Of a DNA stretch of 64,000 bases, positions 1-10,029 are shown in pieces (the first letter of the stretch is position 1; each line of letters begins with the position of its first letter). This stretch comes from Plicaturopsis crispa FD-325 SS-3 (Eukaryota > Basidiomycota > Agaricomycetes > Amylocorticiales > Amylocorticiaceae). The DNA lies in contig KN832567.1 in assembly GCA_000827205.1 (NCBI GenBank), forward strand, positions 16,201 to 80,200. Direction: 5' to 3'. Below the pieces are notes generated by a model. The model saw nothing but the letters and a program-made list of their open reading frames with translations. It did no database searches and was not told the DNA's origin. The translations under genes and the position numbers were made by a program.

Positions 1-1100
1 GGGGTGCAGCCCAGCCAGGGGATTTTTTTTGTTTTTTTTTTTAAAGAAAGACCCCTGACACCTGTGACTGTGACAAGAGAATAGTATTGCCCTGGGAGGG
101 AAGAAACTGGGGAGGAAGAAAGAGGAAGAAACAGTTTCTCCCTCATGAAGAAACTCCCTCTAGAGGAAAAAACATTGTCCTTGAAGGTGATTTCCCCCAA
201 GGAGGAAAAATTTTTCCCCCCAGGCCCTGCCAAATTTTGGTGGGAAAACCCGACTTTTAGGCCTCTTAGGCCAATTATTTAGCATAAATTGTTCACCCTA
301 AGAGGGGTGTAAAAGTGTATGCCAGAGGTGCACAATTCATCAGTGCCGTGCACGTCTGCACATGCCCTCCCCGCAGTCCCTTCCATGCCACCCCCGTCCA
401 CACTGTGCGTGTCCGGGCGGTACATGTCAGCGCAGCCACCGCCCGTGTCATGTGGCAGCGCCATGCTCGTTGGTGTAGCCCATGCCATCCCCGTCCGCGC
501 CGCCTGAGCCGCACATGTCCACGCCGTCCACATCAGCACCCGCCCGCCCTGCGCAAGGCCGCGCAGTCGGCGCTACCCCCATCCATGTAGTTCTCATCCA
601 CACCATCCATGTTTGCGCCTCTGTAGTACAAGTCCCCACTGTCCGCATCTGTAGAATAGTGTAGGCATGGCCCCAACTGCAATCCAACTGGGTATACCCA
701 GTCTTCGAGATTGCGACCGCGGGCCTATTTCAGCTGGGCATAATTGTATAGTAAAAATAGCATAAATTATTTTTGGTGTAAGCACAGTACATCCGAATGC
801 AGGCCAGCCCTATTTTAGATTTTGAGGCTAGATCTTGTAGGCTATTATTAGTATGCACAGCTGCCCGAAATCCTAAGGAGTCACATGATCAGACCGAAAA
901 AATCTTTTGAGAGACATTACAATGCGAAAATGGCTGGCAGGTCTGTAGAGCCTGGCTTTGTAATGTGCTGTGGCTCTACTAGAGGCTACATTACAATATC
1001 TCTACAGGGACGCCTGGGGAGTGAGTGCTCTCGGATTGTTCGAAGGGTGTGTGACTCACGTTTTTGCGCTTTGAAGCATCAGACAGCATCTCAAGCCCCT
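1..1100. repeat. Gene-free low-complexity and degenerate repeat DNA
   Basis: No gene is recognised here. Positions 1-250 are purine-rich and low in complexity, with T and A runs and GGAAGAAA/GGAGGAA blocks. A 9-bp inverted repeat (CCTCTTAGG at about 259, CCTAAGAGG at about 297) encloses an AT-rich stretch. From about 320 to 660 the DNA is C-rich with loosely repeated words (CCATGCC, CCCGTCCAC, CATCCATGT), which keeps several frames open without any protein-like sequence. The stretch probably belongs to transposon debris next to the hAT remnant, but no 5' hAT terminus was found in it. Confidence 0.4.
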
Positions 1101-2003
1101 CGCTATTGCCTCAAACGCAACACAGAGCGACCACGCCCGTCTCAACGTTGTCTTGGCCGCGATTGTGAATCTTTACTGGGTATTTTCTCGTCCCGCTATG
1201 GATCCGCGTGTCAGCACCTCTATCCTCCGCAGTGTTGAAAAGCGCTGGGCTAACACCGACCGTGAACTCTTCCTCCTGGCGATCTTGCTTAACCCTTACC
1301 TCCGCCGCACCCCTTTCAAGAATGGTAGCCCGTTCTGTGGGTTTGTCGCCCCCTGGGAAATCTTTCGGCGCGCGTATCTTCAGTTCTTCCAAGTTGAGCC
1401 TGATGTCAAATGCCGCACCGCCTTCAGTGACTATCTCAATAATGTCGGACGGTGGAGTGCGAAGTCAATGCAGCTAGATGTGATAAGGGAAAGCTATAAG
1501 AAGCAGGTGAGTAGTATAATCCTTACCGCTGTGTCCAACTCGTTGACCTCTGTCGTTACGGGAAAAGCCGGTCAATCTTCTTTGTGTATGGTGGGAACAT
1601 GACACAAACACAGTGAATGGGGCCAACGGCGTCGCTCGTCTCGCTCTCGTCATTCTGAGCATTGTCCCCAACTCCGCCGCAACCGAACGACTAGTCAGCA
1701 AATTCGGCTCTGTTCATTCAAAGTCCCGGAATTGCACAAATGCAGAACGAGTCCGAAAAACGACCCTCTTGAAGACCGACATCGAAGAAAAGTTCCCTCA
1801 AAAGCGCAGCCGCCGGCAAATTGTCGCAGATCCCGAAGGCGGCGAAGGCGACTCGGACATCGATGCAGAACAGATCGCAATTTACTGGCAGTCTTCGCAT
1901 CCGGCATCTGAAGGAGACACGACATCGGCAGACTCGTCAATAAACACGCAGGCTGCTGCCGACACATCGAGCGGCACCGGACTGGCAAATGGTCTCGCCG
2001 CGG

Positions 2004-2199
2004 TGACGAAAGTCTAGGCTGATTATGTAAAGATGCGATCGCCGCCTGTGCACCATGTGGCAGGCATGAGGCTGAACGTATATAAAGGCTGGATGTATTT
2101 ACTTGTTCCCCAAGCGTTCGGACCGGGTGTACGCGATATACCAGATACTTTGCTCCTTTGACTACTGCTGCGTCTCTATCCTAGGAGGATTTATCTACA
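2004..2199. repeat. Left LTR (196 bp) of the TRIM-like element
   Basis: This is a direct repeat of 2684-2879. It begins TGACGAAAG and ends ATCTACA, and contains a TATA-like GTATATAAAGG about 95 bp in, a plausible promoter. It is preceded by target duplication CGCGG. Confidence 0.85.
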
Positions 2200-2683
2200 C
2201 GAACGCTTATATCCCAACCCAGTCGGCCTGCTTGTTCTGCAACCGGCGGTGCGTTCCGATCTTATCTGATCTGCTTGATCGTGGTGGCAGGAAGCCACCG
2301 GTACTGGTCAGCGGCGGTCGAGTCGCAGGCTGTTTGTTTGTGGTGGCGGTCAAGTCACCGGCGCGGAGAATTACTGGTCAGTGGCGGTAAAGTCACAGGC
2401 TGTTGGTTGGTTGGAGGTGGCGGTCAAGTCACCGGTCTGGATGGTTTGGTATGCTGTGGAGATGTGGAGATTGGGTGTCGATGGAGGCTAGGCCTTAATG
2501 CCGACGGCGGGGAGGTTAGCTTGCTGATTGGAGTTCATGGTGCGCTCATTCGCTTGCTGCTGTTCATGCTCGAGGTAGAAGGATGATGGGATTGGTGTGG
2601 TGTGGCGTGGTTTCATCGTTGGGTGTGGGTTTGAGGGGGTGCGTTGTTTCTTTCTTGTGTGCACGGCGGCTCTCGAGGGGGTG

Positions 2684-2879
2684 TGACGAAAGTCTAGGCT
2701 GATTACGTAAAGATGCGATCGCCGCCTGTGCACCATGTGGCAGGCATGAGGCTGAACGTATATAAAGGCTGGATGTATTTACTTGTTCCCCAAGCGTTCG
2801 GACCGGGTGTACGCGATATACCAGATACTTTGCTCCTTTGACTACTGCTGCGTCTCTATCCTAGGAGGATTTATCTACA
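2684..2879. repeat. Right LTR (196 bp) of the TRIM-like element
   Basis: This is a near-identical copy of the left LTR. It is preceded by a purine-rich tract and followed by the second CGCGG at 2880-2884, after which the hAT transposase sequence continues. Confidence 0.85.
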
Positions 2880-3191
2880 CGCGGCAAGTGGACTCGGAGT
2901 CTTGCAAAACGCTCGGACTCAGGACCAGGAGGCCACAAGCCTCGGTGATTCCGTGGATGAGCTCGACGACAAGCCCGGCCTTTTCGATCCTATCGCAGAA
3001 GAGCTACTTGACGATCTTCGGAATACCGAAGAAGAGGAGTCTCGTGCGCCGCCCGCCCAAAGGAACCGCTCGTCTGTTTTCGAGCCTTCTGATTTACTGA
3101 TACCTAACTTGTTCTCTCTTCCCCGTTCCGCTACTGAAACTGATGTTTCCCTGAAGACTCTACTTAATCACTGGGAGGCCGGTGTCAGAAA

Positions 3192-3374
3192 CTATAAGTG
3201 CGAAGCGGGTCGCGTCTCAGTCGCACTGTAAGAATAGTGGAATCGACTGAGTATTATGTACCTATAAGTGCGAAGCGGGTCACGTCTAGTACATGTGTAA
3301 GTATCAAATGAAGGTGCAGTAGGTATAACACAACATACCTCAGTCGCACTGTAAGAATAGTGGAATCGACTGAG
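3192..3374. repeat. Interleaved direct repeats with a 36-bp hairpin unit, two copies
   Basis: A 36-bp unit with perfect 8-bp inverted ends (CTCAGTCG ... CGACTGAG) and inner CACT/AGTG pairing occurs at 3216-3251 and again at 3339-3374. A second unit (CTATAAGTGCGAAGCGGGTC) lies at 3192-3211 and 3262-3281, so the order is X-Y, X, then Y. The palindromic unit could form a hairpin in either strand. The block sits in the 3' part of the hAT remnant and may be a small nested insertion or subterminal repeats of that element. Confidence 0.7.
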
Positions 3375-3929
3375 GAAAAGAAAGGAGAAACAATGTCTGA
3401 ACGTGTCCATGAAAAAGCGTGGGAATAAAGTCCAAAGCCCCTAACATCCCAGGAATAAGTCGCAGGAATAATGATGTTTGGGGGACCGAGTAGAAAGGCT
3501 AGCTCGGTGCCCCAAAGGTCATCGATCATGTGACATGTGGCTGAAACGTCCGTGGGTTCAATTCCCCCTGCAGGAAAACGTTTTCCCAAGTGGACACCGG
3601 ATGTGCGCGGGCACTCCTATTCACGTCCAGTTTTGACAGCCGGAGTGTCTGGGCTGGAACGTGAAGTCGCTTTTCATGTAGCGATCTGTCGTACTCATGA
3701 CTCTGCATCCGCGAACGAGCCTCCTTCAACGGCCTGACTTTTCGCAGTGATCATTGCTTAATCCACTCTTAATCCGCATTGTAACCACTTTACCTTACCT
3801 TTGCATGATTCAGACATTATCGTTTCCTTACTACTTGTGTTTATACTTCATACCTTACGAGCCTCGGCGAGTTCATTAGAATTTATGAATATTTTGGTGT
3901 TTTTGCTTACTTATCATACTTAGCAGTTT

Positions 3930-4021
3930 TCTCATGACCGTTGACCTAAGGTCATGACTGACAGGTCAAAAGCCATGACCGGTCATTGACCTGGGTCATG
4001 ACCCGGGTCATGGCATCCCTG
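3930..4021. repeat. hAT 3' terminal inverted repeat and subterminal GTCATGACC cluster
   Basis: The words TCATGACC, GGTCATGAC, GGTCATTGACC and GGGTCATG follow one another up to a terminal CATCCCTG. Read inward this is CAGGGATGCC, a typical hAT terminus. The cluster marks the right boundary of the transposon just before the NAM9 promoter. Confidence 0.7.
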
Positions 4022-4179
4022 AAATAGACCCTCCCTGGCCACCGTAGTCAGGGGTCAATTACCCAAAAATGTGAATCGTGCTGGCCGACGCGTCTCAATT
4101 TTACGAGTTTCTGTTTTCATACTTGTCCCCGTCCGCCCCGTCACAGCCCTCTTCTCGTTGTGCAGGTACACCGACCACG

Positions 4180-5285
4180 ATGCGAGAACCAAATCTCCTC
4201 AGGAAATTCATGCCTCGCATGGTACGATTTCTGGTTTCTGTTTACCTGTCTGCTTGCTTAGTGTAGTGCCCGTGCTAGGAATGGGGCCCTCGCAACCTCT
4301 GGATCCTAATGAAACGGTCCGAAGGAGAGTCGACAACCTTTACGCGCACTTCAGATTCGTTGTTCAAACAACGCTGGAAATCGAAGGCGCTTGTCCGCGC
4401 CTACCACGGAGACTTCATTGGTGAGACGGTGTTCAAGCGGTGGTATCTTCCGGCTTTGCTTCCGGACGTGCGGCCACGCCGACCAGTGGGGGATGACAGA
4501 AGCCTCCTGCAAAGGTTTGCTATGAGGGAGAAGGTGCGGCACGGGGAGGAAGAGGAGAAGGGCATGGCGCCCGTTGGCAGTTTGATGTTCTCAGAGGTTG
4601 AGAGGAGGATGGATATCTTCTTGTTTCGGTGCTGCTTTGTGCATAGCGTGTACGAAGCGCGGCGTCTGATTATTCATGGGAAGGTTCTACTGAACGGGAA
4701 AAAGGTACGTTGCCCGACACTCTTTGTAATGCTCCGCTCCCTAAACCTGCGTCGTAGCACCAAAACTCCAACACGCGCCTCGCTCCTGGCGATATGGTAT
4801 CTGTGGACCCTGAGGCAATCCGCTTCATTAAGCCCAAATTTGGCGAACAACCCACGAAGCAGGTAACGGAGGCTCCCAAAGCTACGAAGGCGACCAGCGA
4901 AGAAGCAACGTCGGAGCAGTCTGGCAAGGCGGTGGAAGGCAAGGCCACGGGAGACGACATGGAGGCACCAGCTTCAGGCAACGAACAGGCGTTAACACCC
5001 TTCAGCCTTCCCCCGTACTCTTCGCCTTTCCTCTTCATCCCTGCCTATATCGAAGTCTCGTTCGCGACGTGCTCGGCGATCTACCTGCGTCACCCCACAG
5101 CGCGTCCTGGCTACTCGGAGATTCCGACACCATACGATGCCGATGGAGAAGTCATTCGGTTAGCATGGGAGTGGTATTCTGCTGTGCGGCCAAGGATCAG
5201 GAGCAAGAGGCAGCTGGCGAGGGAGCCCGAAAACAGACAGCGGAGTCTCAGCGTCTTTTCTCGACGGTTCATGATCAGACGTTGA
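4180..5285 (+). CDS. NAM9: Mitochondrial small ribosomal subunit protein uS4m (NAM9)
   Basis: This is a mitoribosomal protein of the small subunit that binds 12S/15S rRNA early in assembly. There are three exons: 4180-4221, 4279-4704 and 4758-5285 (331 aa). Exon 1 gives MREPNLLRKFMPRM and exon 2 begins EWGPRNLW, as fungal NAM9 proteins do. The S4 RNA-binding domain follows SLMFSEVERRMD (about residue 112 on), with HSVYEARRLIIHGKVLLNGK and then, in exon 3, NTRLAPGDMVSVDP. The C-terminal half has a Lys/Glu/Ala linker and a conserved fungal tail (EIPTPYDADGEVIRLAWEW). The start is chosen because ATG 4180 gives the conserved basic N-terminus. The hAT terminus about 160 bp upstream is close enough to lie in the promoter. 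Identification is firm. Confidence 0.92.
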
Positions 5286-5623
5286 TGCCTCGTATATCGC
5301 ATCTTGATTGCACCCCTAGCTTTGTTCTCTATATTCTTGATATAATGTTCGGATTTCAAGCATTTTATTGCGATTTGTTAGCATAAGTGGGTGTCTCGGC
5401 GGCTCTCGGCGGTCGCCAGCTGCAGCGCCAATTCAAAGTCAGAGTCTCAGAGAGACCAGCGACGCTGCTGGTCAAAACCCGCGACGTCGAACCATACATC
5501 AATATTTCAATCTTGCTTCTCACGACCACACTCTTGCTACAAACATTGCTCAGTCTTTCCTAGCTTTGACGACCTCTTGCAACTAGACTGGTGTTACTGT
5601 CGTCTCGTCTTCTTCGCTCATAG

Positions 5624-6027
5624 ATGGAGAAAACAGCAACATCCCCAGAGGCAACTTTCCAGCCTTCTTCCTACCGCCCTCCTAACTCGAGGGTTGGTGC
5701 TTTCTTATGGCGAAGAAGAATGTGGTTTGAATCCACGTTTGCATTATCCATGCTCGAGCCTTGGGAGAAACTGCTTCTCAGTGCGTAGTCCCGTTCGCTA
5801 GTCGTTGAACCCCCGCCCTAACATGCACATCTAACTGTTAAGTTACCATCATGGGCCTGTTGTGGGTGTTCCTGCTCATCGGTCTGTTCAACTATCTCCC
5901 CCGCCACGTCGTCGAGATGCAGCAGCGCACGGTATACTATCTTTGGGGGCAAGAGGGTGATGAGCGACTGCTTTCGCACTGGTTGGGGCCTAACAGGTCC
6001 GGCTTTGGCACGCGGAAGGAACTTTAG
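5624..6027 (+). CDS. Small subunit of serine palmitoyltransferase (TSC3/ssSPT-like)
   Basis: This is a small ER membrane protein that binds and stimulates serine palmitoyltransferase, the first enzyme of sphingolipid synthesis. There are two exons, 5624-5780 and 5843-6027, joined across a 62-bp intron (113 aa). The family core is plain: RMWFESTFALSMLEPWEKLL, then one hydrophobic segment (ITIMGLLWVFLLIGLFNYLP), then EMQQRTVYYLWGQE. The short exons and the intron inside the membrane segment make it easy to miss. Neighbours are NAM9 upstream on the same strand and a ferric reductase converging from downstream; neither suggests a shared pathway. Family assignment is from the conserved FALSMLEPWEK and YYLWGQE motifs. 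Confidence 0.88.
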
Positions 6028-6407
6028 TTTGTCTGGCGACACGGGATTGTGAGTGCTGTTTATAGGCTACTCGTCCGCCCTACTGAGATATGCTTGACAG
6101 GACGCTCTACGCGTTTTTCCGTAGACAGCTAACTCCTGCGGATATCACATTCTCACTATATAATGTATACAGCAAATGGTCATGCATAGACGGCTCTTAA
6201 TCATTCCTGGCGGATACCCTAAGCTCGCCTCGTCTCATGATGGCAATGGTACTAAACAGTACTAGCATTTGTTGAGTGAGGATACGTACATGCACAAGCA
6301 TGGTATGGTACAGGCAAACGCCATAGGTGGTGATACATCGTACTTATATGGCCTCGCATATTGGCAGAGAATATTTAGCGAGCATAAGTTAGGTGCCAAG
6401 CGTCCAA
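6028..6407. other. Convergent 3' intergenic region
   Basis: These 380 bp lie between the ends of the TSC3-like gene and the ferric reductase. Nothing gene-like was seen; the stretch is AT-rich and presumably holds both 3' untranslated regions. Confidence 0.5.
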
Positions 6408-8647
6408 TCACCATCCGAAAACCCTGCGAAACAGTTCAGTGGAGTGTAGAATCCAAAACGACGACACGTACTCCTCATGAAGTTCAATGCCTCCAACAGC
6501 TTTCCGTCGCCTTGCATCCACTCGCCCAATCGCTTTACAAACGTCATCGCTAAGGCCCACAGGCCCGCAGGTGCCAACTATCACGCCTGTAATGTCCTCC
6601 GAGTCTTTCACACCGGATCCTAAAGTCACACAGCGCGTGAGTACAACGTCGAGTACCTTGGCAAGTTTTGGTCGGCCGGTGGTCAGCGTCAATCCGGGAG
6701 GGAGGCTTTCTTTGGGTGGGAAAGCTGTGGTGTTCGCTCGGGTGTAAAACACGGATATGCGTAGCGGAGATGGTGTTTCCTGGAGTAGACTCGTGAAGAG
6801 CGGAATTAGGGGCGTCAATGACGCTGAAAAGAAAGACGATTTAAGTGACATTTCTGTACTCAAGGTGGGGCCCAGGTAGCGGTGCTTACCCGGATCCTGA
6901 ATGCACCATATAAGCTCAATCACTTTGATGCGGCTGTGCCCATCCAAGTCTTTCTGTACCAGCTCCTGTACAGCTGACAATGCAAAACTTACACCGCTGC
7001 CACCTACGACGAACACCGCAGCGGAATAGCTGGCAAAAACGGTGTGCCCCGGTCCGCCTGGTCCGCACGGCGCACGTCAGTATCCCCGTGGTGAGCTACG
7101 CTCAGTACGTCTGAAGGAACGCACCGTAAGGGCCCTCGATCATAACGGTGATGTGCCTGTGTCCCCGCTCGCGGTCCTCATACCCCACACTCTTTGCAAC
7201 TTCAAAGAGCCGGTCGGTCCATCCCCCCGCTTTCTTGCACATGAGGACGAGGCCCTCTGGGCCCTTGCACATGCTGGCAATCGTGAGAGGATGGCACTCG
7301 GTCCAGCCCCACCAGCCCATGGAGGTTGACAGTATACGCACACGGACGTGCTGCCCTGCTCGCCAGCCGGCGTTCAACTGCGGTATCTCGATGCGTGTCA
7401 TGGAGAGAGAAGGAAGCGGGCGCAGGCGTGCAGTGCACACGCGTGTTTTCAGCAATCGACAGAAGAGGTCGAAGCTATAGAAACCGACCGCGGCGAGTAC
7501 GTAGGGAACTATGACCATTCCGTGAAAGCTGACCTGGATAAAACAAATCAGCTTCACGGCGATTTATCAAAACAACGGATACCAACGGCCACAAGGAAGA
7601 GAACGAAAGCCACGACGTGTACAGCAAAGAAGGTATTGTGGAACTTCTGGCGCCAGTACGAAGTCGAGCCAAACGCAAGGATGTTTACGAAGACTGCGGC
7701 TGCAACTCCCCAAGCAATATTCGGCCGACTGATATTCTGCACGAAGGTTCCTGCGGCAGTCCACTTATATACTGCTAGATATTAGCTATGATCACCACGA
7801 CCAAATGAGAAACGCACCATAGCCCAAGACATGAATATCACTAGCGAGCGTGATTATCTTGCCGGAAAATCGGTGTATATAGTTGAGCTGAAGTGAGTGT
7901 CATTAATACATTATATTGCGGTAGAAAAAACCAGCGTACCCGTTCGTACCCGGCACCAATTAGCATCCCGATCAAATTGTTCTTCGTCGCGAAAGCGACT
8001 ACGAAAGGGATTTGCGACATAGCTACGAAGCCAGTGCGCAGTGGGTCCGTGAAGAGACTCGACTTGTATAAGGATGCATACAGCAAGATGCCAAAATACC
8101 CGCTCAGTATTACACACTGGCCGACGGAGAATCCGAGATCCACACGATGGCGGAAGAACGGGGCTAATGGATGGAGGATGTTCGACCATTCACGTACGTG
8201 AGGAGGGAAGGGCGACCGACGAGCCCTAGGGTAAGGGCTGATAGGGACCTCGTCACTCTGCGGTCGAGACGAGCGGTAGCCATACGCAGTGCGGGTGTCG
8301 ACGGAGAACGTACTCGGAGACGTCTGCGGATGCGCAGCTGAACGGGTGGTGGCCAGGGTGTCGACGGTCATATTTCTGCGGCTCGATGTGTCGTGGGCCC
8401 CACGGTGTCTACCATGGTGGAGTGTTGTGGAACGGAGGATGTGCCCATGGCGCCATTCGATAGAGCGACTGAATCGTGCGAGGGCCCGGGGAAAGCTGAG
8501 AAGAACAAATCCACCAATAAAAGCTATAATAAAAATGTCTATGTGAAACACAAATCGAGTGTTATTCACAGCAGATGAGGCGAGCGTCGCGACGTTATCC
8601 GACACTGTACCGCCTGCGGCGGTCGGATCTGTAAGAGGCAGCGACAT
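6408..8647 (-). CDS. Ferric reductase transmembrane protein (FRE/NOX superfamily)
   Basis: This is a plasma-membrane flavocytochrome that moves electrons from NADPH through FAD and two haems to extracellular ferric iron or copper. Several short introns are present. A first membrane span (FHIDIFIIAFIGGFVLLSF) is followed by a cytoplasmic Ser/Arg loop and then the ferric-reductase core (FGILLYASLYKSSLF, GYERV then NYIHRFSGK, the latter with a likely haem His, and FHNTFFAVHVVAFVLFLVAV). The FAD site is ECHPLTIAS, the NADPH site IEGPYG and FVVGGSGVSFALSAVQEL. The final exon joins GGIELHEE to VFGW, the canonical C-terminus, across an intron with GTACGT/GCAG ends. ATG 8647 is the first in-frame start; an upstream exon cannot be excluded. 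No multicopper oxidase or iron permease lies beside it. Confidence 0.88.
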
Positions 8648-10029
8648 CAGGATGACGCCTAGAATGAGTAGAGTGCAAGAGGGAAGAGGCGAGTGGTGGG
8701 ACGATCCAAGAGAAGGATTTAAAGCAACGGCGAGGGGGGCACGCACACGACGGATCGAGCACTGTGCCTGGAGATATTTTGACGAATCTATACGCTCGCC
8801 GGGGAAGCGTCGTAAGATAAGATTGGAGGCCCACGTTTATATTTGCCTCGTTGTTGCCTCATGTTCGGACATATGTTAATCGTTCTTTGATTTTTTCGCG
8901 AAAAGATAGGTCTCCCACGGCGCACATAGCCCGCAGTATACACTACCTAGATGCACGCTGTTAACATGCATTCGCGTTGATCAGCTTTGAGGGTGTTTTA
9001 TACAGCCGACATACGAGGGACATTGTTCTGTGCGTACCTTGTGCTTAATATCAACAAGCAGGCCACCGCGCCTTGCGTAAAAAGATGGGCAGGATCTCCA
9101 GGAAAAGCCAACCGGAGGGTGACGCGTATGCTGCATTTGTAAAGAGGAGCGGAACACGGGCATCGGGACTACAGCATCGCACTGCGTGCGCATACTTATA
9201 CTGCGGATTTATCGGAAAGACTTTACAAGAGCTTGTGCACGCCGTCCTGTTGTGCCGGTGCTTGAACTTGATGCTTGACGGGCTTCAAGTTACCGTCACA
9301 ACGAGGTCTTCTCCTTGCATTCCGATGAGAAGGTCAGACGTGGTCGAACCAGAAGCAACTTGAAGGATCCCACCTACAGGGACCCACAGTGATTACATGA
9401 GGCAAATATGAAAACATATCTACATGAGGTACGGCACGTTAGAATTAATGTAATGACGGCTAAAAGCACGATAACCACAAGACGACTGTGCAAGATAAGG
9501 GGGGATGCCATGGGCTCACCGCGCAGAAAAGTATGACGGGGATGCGGGGCAAGTGCAGCGGGAGTCGTCGCCCGCGTACACAGGTACAAGCAGCAAAGAG
9601 TATTGCCCCCCGGAGAGTTCAACGCCAAATCGCAGCGTATTCAGGCAAGGGGTGCCACGGTGTTTTGGATATGTTGGAAAAAACACTCGCAACGGAGATT
9701 CGCTGCGACAACTATTGGGTTGCAAGGCGGCATATTAGAGCTGAGTGCTATGTTGGGCTGGCAAGTCATTTTCAAGACCAAGCAAGGAGAGCTTGAACAG
9801 CATGGTAGCGTCAAGACAGGTCACCGAGTACTCAAAGACAAAAAAATTGTGTCGACAACTTGAAGGCCGCGCGGTGGCGTCAAACCGCACAGGCCCGAGC
9901 CGAAGCCGTTCGAAGCGCGCGGTGCGGCGCGGCGTCGAGTCTTGCCATTGCTGCTTGCAAGTGACCAGCTCTTTCTCCGGTTCTCGCACCTTGTACTCTT
10001 CGTCCCTGTACCGCAAGGATCCGTTAACT
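8648..10029. other. Intergenic region between divergent ferric reductase and CUE gene
   Basis: About 1.4 kb separates two divergently transcribed genes. Several open frames occur on both strands, but none shows conserved protein sequence or splice structure. It presumably holds the two promoters. GC-rich sequence with short CGCG words lies at about 9865-9940, before the CUE gene. Confidence 0.45.

Larger units (their letters stand above)
2004..2879. mobile_element. TRIM-like short LTR element inserted in the hAT transposase
   Basis: Two near-identical 196-bp direct repeats (2004-2199 and 2684-2879) bound a 484-bp interior. Each repeat starts TG and ends CA, as LTRs do. The element is flanked by a 5-bp target duplication CGCGG (1999-2003 and 2880-2884). 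A purine-rich stretch (GAGGGGG) lies just before the 3' LTR. The interior holds no retroviral-type coding sequence, but it has a roughly 70-bp imperfect tandem repeat (about 2303 and 2373) rich in GTGGCGGTCAAGTCACCGG. At 876 bp overall this fits a terminal-repeat retrotransposon in miniature, a non-autonomous element. The LTRs differ at one site by eye, so insertion was recent. It looks structurally whole. No primer-binding site was assigned. Confidence 0.85.
1153..3231 (+). pseudogene. hAT transposase, C-terminal part with dimerisation domain
   Basis: The first segment (about 1153-1506) reads as the hAT region before the dimerisation domain, with LLNPYLR and FRRAYLQFF. A GTGAGT donor at 1507 suggests an intron. 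The second segment (about 1568-1998) begins near VWWEHD and carries the hAT C-terminal dimerisation motif LALVILSIVPNSAATERL, then KFGSVHSKSRN. The same reading frame resumes at about 2885 after the inserted LTR element, with an acidic tail (EELLDDLRNTEEEE) and SLKTLLNHW. The N-terminal BED finger and the upstream catalytic half were not found, so the gene is truncated and inactive. Family assignment is firm from the dimerisation motif. Confidence 0.75.
1153..4021 (+). mobile_element. hAT-family DNA transposon remnant, 5'-truncated, 3' terminus present
   Basis: The remnant has the C-terminal half of a hAT transposase (about 1153-3231) and a recognisable 3' terminus. The outer end, read on the minus strand, begins CAGGGATGCCATGACC, a CAGGG-type hAT terminus. 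It is followed by clustered GTCATGACC/GGTCAT words (about 3930-4021), as expected of subterminal binding sites. The next eight bases (AAATAGAC, 4022-4029) would be one copy of the 8-bp target duplication. The matching 5' end was not found, so it is deleted or lies before the window. An LTR element is inserted inside the transposase region (2004-2879). The hAT end lies only about 160 bp before the NAM9 start codon. Confidence 0.75.

Noticed and set aside
1004-1014. CAGGGACGCC as the 5' terminus of the hAT element
   Set aside because: It resembles the 3' terminus, but the preceding bases do not match AAATAGAC and no GTCATGACC cluster follows.
885-1238. 117-codon frame before the hAT segment as the transposase N-terminus
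   Set aside because: No BED finger or hAT motif and poor composition; it is in a different frame and reads like non-coding DNA.
3535-3590. Possible tRNA because of GTGGGTTCAATTCCCC
   Set aside because: The would-be T stem does not pair properly and no acceptor or anticodon stem could be found around it.
8648-8746. Upstream extension of the ferric reductase to position 8746
   Set aside because: The frame starts with GTG; ATG 8647 is the first true start and leads straight into the conserved first membrane span.
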